This document shows, piece after piece, positions 63,141-64,000 of a stretch of 64,000 nucleotides of DNA (position 1 is the stretch's first letter; each line of letters opens with the position of its first letter). A program made the translations under genes and the position numbers. The notes beneath the pieces were generated by a model, which was not told where the DNA came from, did no database searches, and saw only the letters and a program-made list of their open reading frames with translations. Origin of the DNA: Mesobacillus campisalis (GTDB lineage Bacteria; Bacillota; Bacilli; Bacillales; Cytobacillaceae); NCBI RefSeq assembly GCF_000986785.1, contig NZ_LAYY01000011.1:1-64000 (forward strand), written 5' to 3'.

Positions 63141-64000
63141 ATGGAGATATTGATTCAGCAGCTATTTAACGGCCTTACAATCGGAAGTGTGTACAGTCTG
63201 GTCGCCCTTGGGTTGACTCTTGTATATGGAATTTTGCACATCCCTAACTTCGCCCATGGTGCCCTGTATATGATGGGGGGCTATGTTACCCTGACCATGA
63301 TGACCAGCCAGGGGATGCATTACTGGCTGGCAATCGCTGTTTCAGCCATTGTGGTCGGGCTTCTGGCCGTTTTAATGGAAAGGCTTGTGTTTCACCCATT
63401 GCGCCATGCGCCGCCCATCCACGATAAAATCGCAGCCATTGGCATCCTGCTGTTCCTTGAAGCACTTGCTCAGTTTATCTGGGGTGCAGAATACCAAACA
63501 ATGGCCTCCCCCTATGGTCAGATTATTAATGTAGCTGGAGTCACTCTGACGATGCAGCGTTTATTGATTATCATCGCTGCAGTGGTCGTCATGATTTTCC
63601 TCTATGTTTTCCTGAAGAAGACCTACACCGGAGCGACCATCATTGCCATGTCACAAAATCGTGAGGGAGCAAATCTGGTCGGGATTAACACGAATAGAGT
63701 GGCAATGCTGACATTTTTGATTTCCGGAGCATTGGCCGCGATTGCCTGTTCGATTGCTGCCCCAATCAATCTCGTTTTCCCAGGGATGGGGCATCTGGTC
63801 ATCACCAAAGCCTTCGTCATAATCATTCTGGGAGGCATGGGAAGCATACCAGGAGCGATTGCCGGCGGGTATATCCTTGGCTTTACTGAAAGCCTGGGGG
63901 CTACCTATATTTCCAACGATTATAAAGACCTGATTGCGTTTGTCCTGCTGGTCCTTATCCTGACGATCAGGCCAAAAGGGCTGTTTGCAAGGGGGGGACA
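63141..64000 (+). CDS. livH: Branched-chain amino-acid-type ABC transporter permease (LivH), partial
   Basis: An open frame that reaches the window end without a stop. MEILIQQLFNGLTIGSVYSL, VYGILHIPNFAHGALYMMGGYV and ILGGMGSIPGAIAGGYILGFTES are signatures of LivH permeases. The last visible residues (LTIRPKGLFARGG) are near the usual C-terminus. A GGGGGAG site precedes the ATG. In this cluster the importer may carry the catabolic substrate rather than amino acids. Confidence 0.92.
   Translation, partial: MEILIQQLFNGLTIGSVYSLVALGLTLVYGILHIPNFAHGALYMMGGYVTLTMMTSQGMHYWLAIAVSAIVVGLLAVLMERLVFHPLRHAPPIHDKIAAIGILLFLEALAQFIWGAEYQTMASPYGQIINVAGVTLTMQRLLIIIAAVVVMIFLYVFLKKTYTGATIIAMSQNREGANLVGINTNRVAMLTFLISGALAAIACSIAAPINLVFPGMGHLVITKAFVIIILGGMGSIPGAIAGGYILGFTESLGATYISNDYKDLIAFVLLVLILTIRPKGLFARGG

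Overview
The window reads as chromosomal DNA from an endospore-forming member of the Bacillaceae (Bacillus, Mesobacillus or Cytobacillus-like). The evidence is low-to-moderate GC, strong AGGAGG ribosome sites, T-box leaders, CcpA-type cre sites, and many small Bacillus-type genes: an Sda-like inhibitor, a CsgA-like spore protein, and YteA, SplA-like, YhfH, YkuS and YozQ-like proteins. No rRNA, tRNA, CRISPR array or intact insertion sequence was seen.

Layout: 1-480 is a 52-bp tandem repeat array. 530-2560 holds an MFS exporter and a MOSC protein. 2589-9620 is a complete trpEGDCFAB-type operon (gene order E-G-D-C-F-B-A) behind a promoter and two consecutive tryptophan T-box riboswitches. 9649-12540 holds a methyltransferase, two proteins of unknown function and the tRNA 2-selenouridine synthase mnmH. 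12783-16930 is odhAB. 17006-20066 contains small genes and a YidC-type insertase. 20095-23565 is the pyruvate formate-lyase pair with a Rex-like operator and a palindromic element between the two genes. 23818-32900 carries redox and stress genes: a cupredoxin, nrnB, an ABC-F protein, a Sco protein, an Fe-S Fnr regulator, a formate/nitrite channel and small sporulation-type genes. 33230-34500 is gene-poor, with a nested repeat array and an unexplained possible transcript. 34924-37086 is an MHYT-PAS-PAS histidine kinase.

The most striking gene is at 37262-39319: a formate dehydrogenase catalytic subunit whose active-site codon is an in-frame TGA (codon 137). A hairpin with a GGUCU loop follows, 18 nt after the TGA, as in the classical bacterial fdhF SECIS. 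It should be read as one 685-residue selenoprotein, not two fragments. mnmH in the same window is a second, independent selenium-use trait. Pyruvate formate-lyase, the formate/nitrite channel, Fnr, Rex-like sites and Sec-formate dehydrogenase together suggest a mixed-acid or formate physiology under oxygen limitation.

43199-48617 is a four-gene operon behind a perfect cre site: acyl-CoA ligase, an R2-like ligand-binding oxidase with all metal and cross-link residues, aldehyde dehydrogenase and iron alcohol dehydrogenase. It looks like an oxidative route from a hydrophobic substrate to an acyl-CoA. 50621-64000 is a long catabolic cluster: two acyl-CoA dehydrogenases, two short-chain dehydrogenases, a MaoC pair, a class II aldolase, a ketopantoate-reductase-like protein, two hotdog thioesterases, a thiolase, a TetR regulator, an esterase, an acyl-CoA ligase and the start of a Liv-type ABC importer. 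Related palindromes precede both acyl-CoA dehydrogenase genes and are candidate operators for the TetR protein. The substrate is not evident from sequence.
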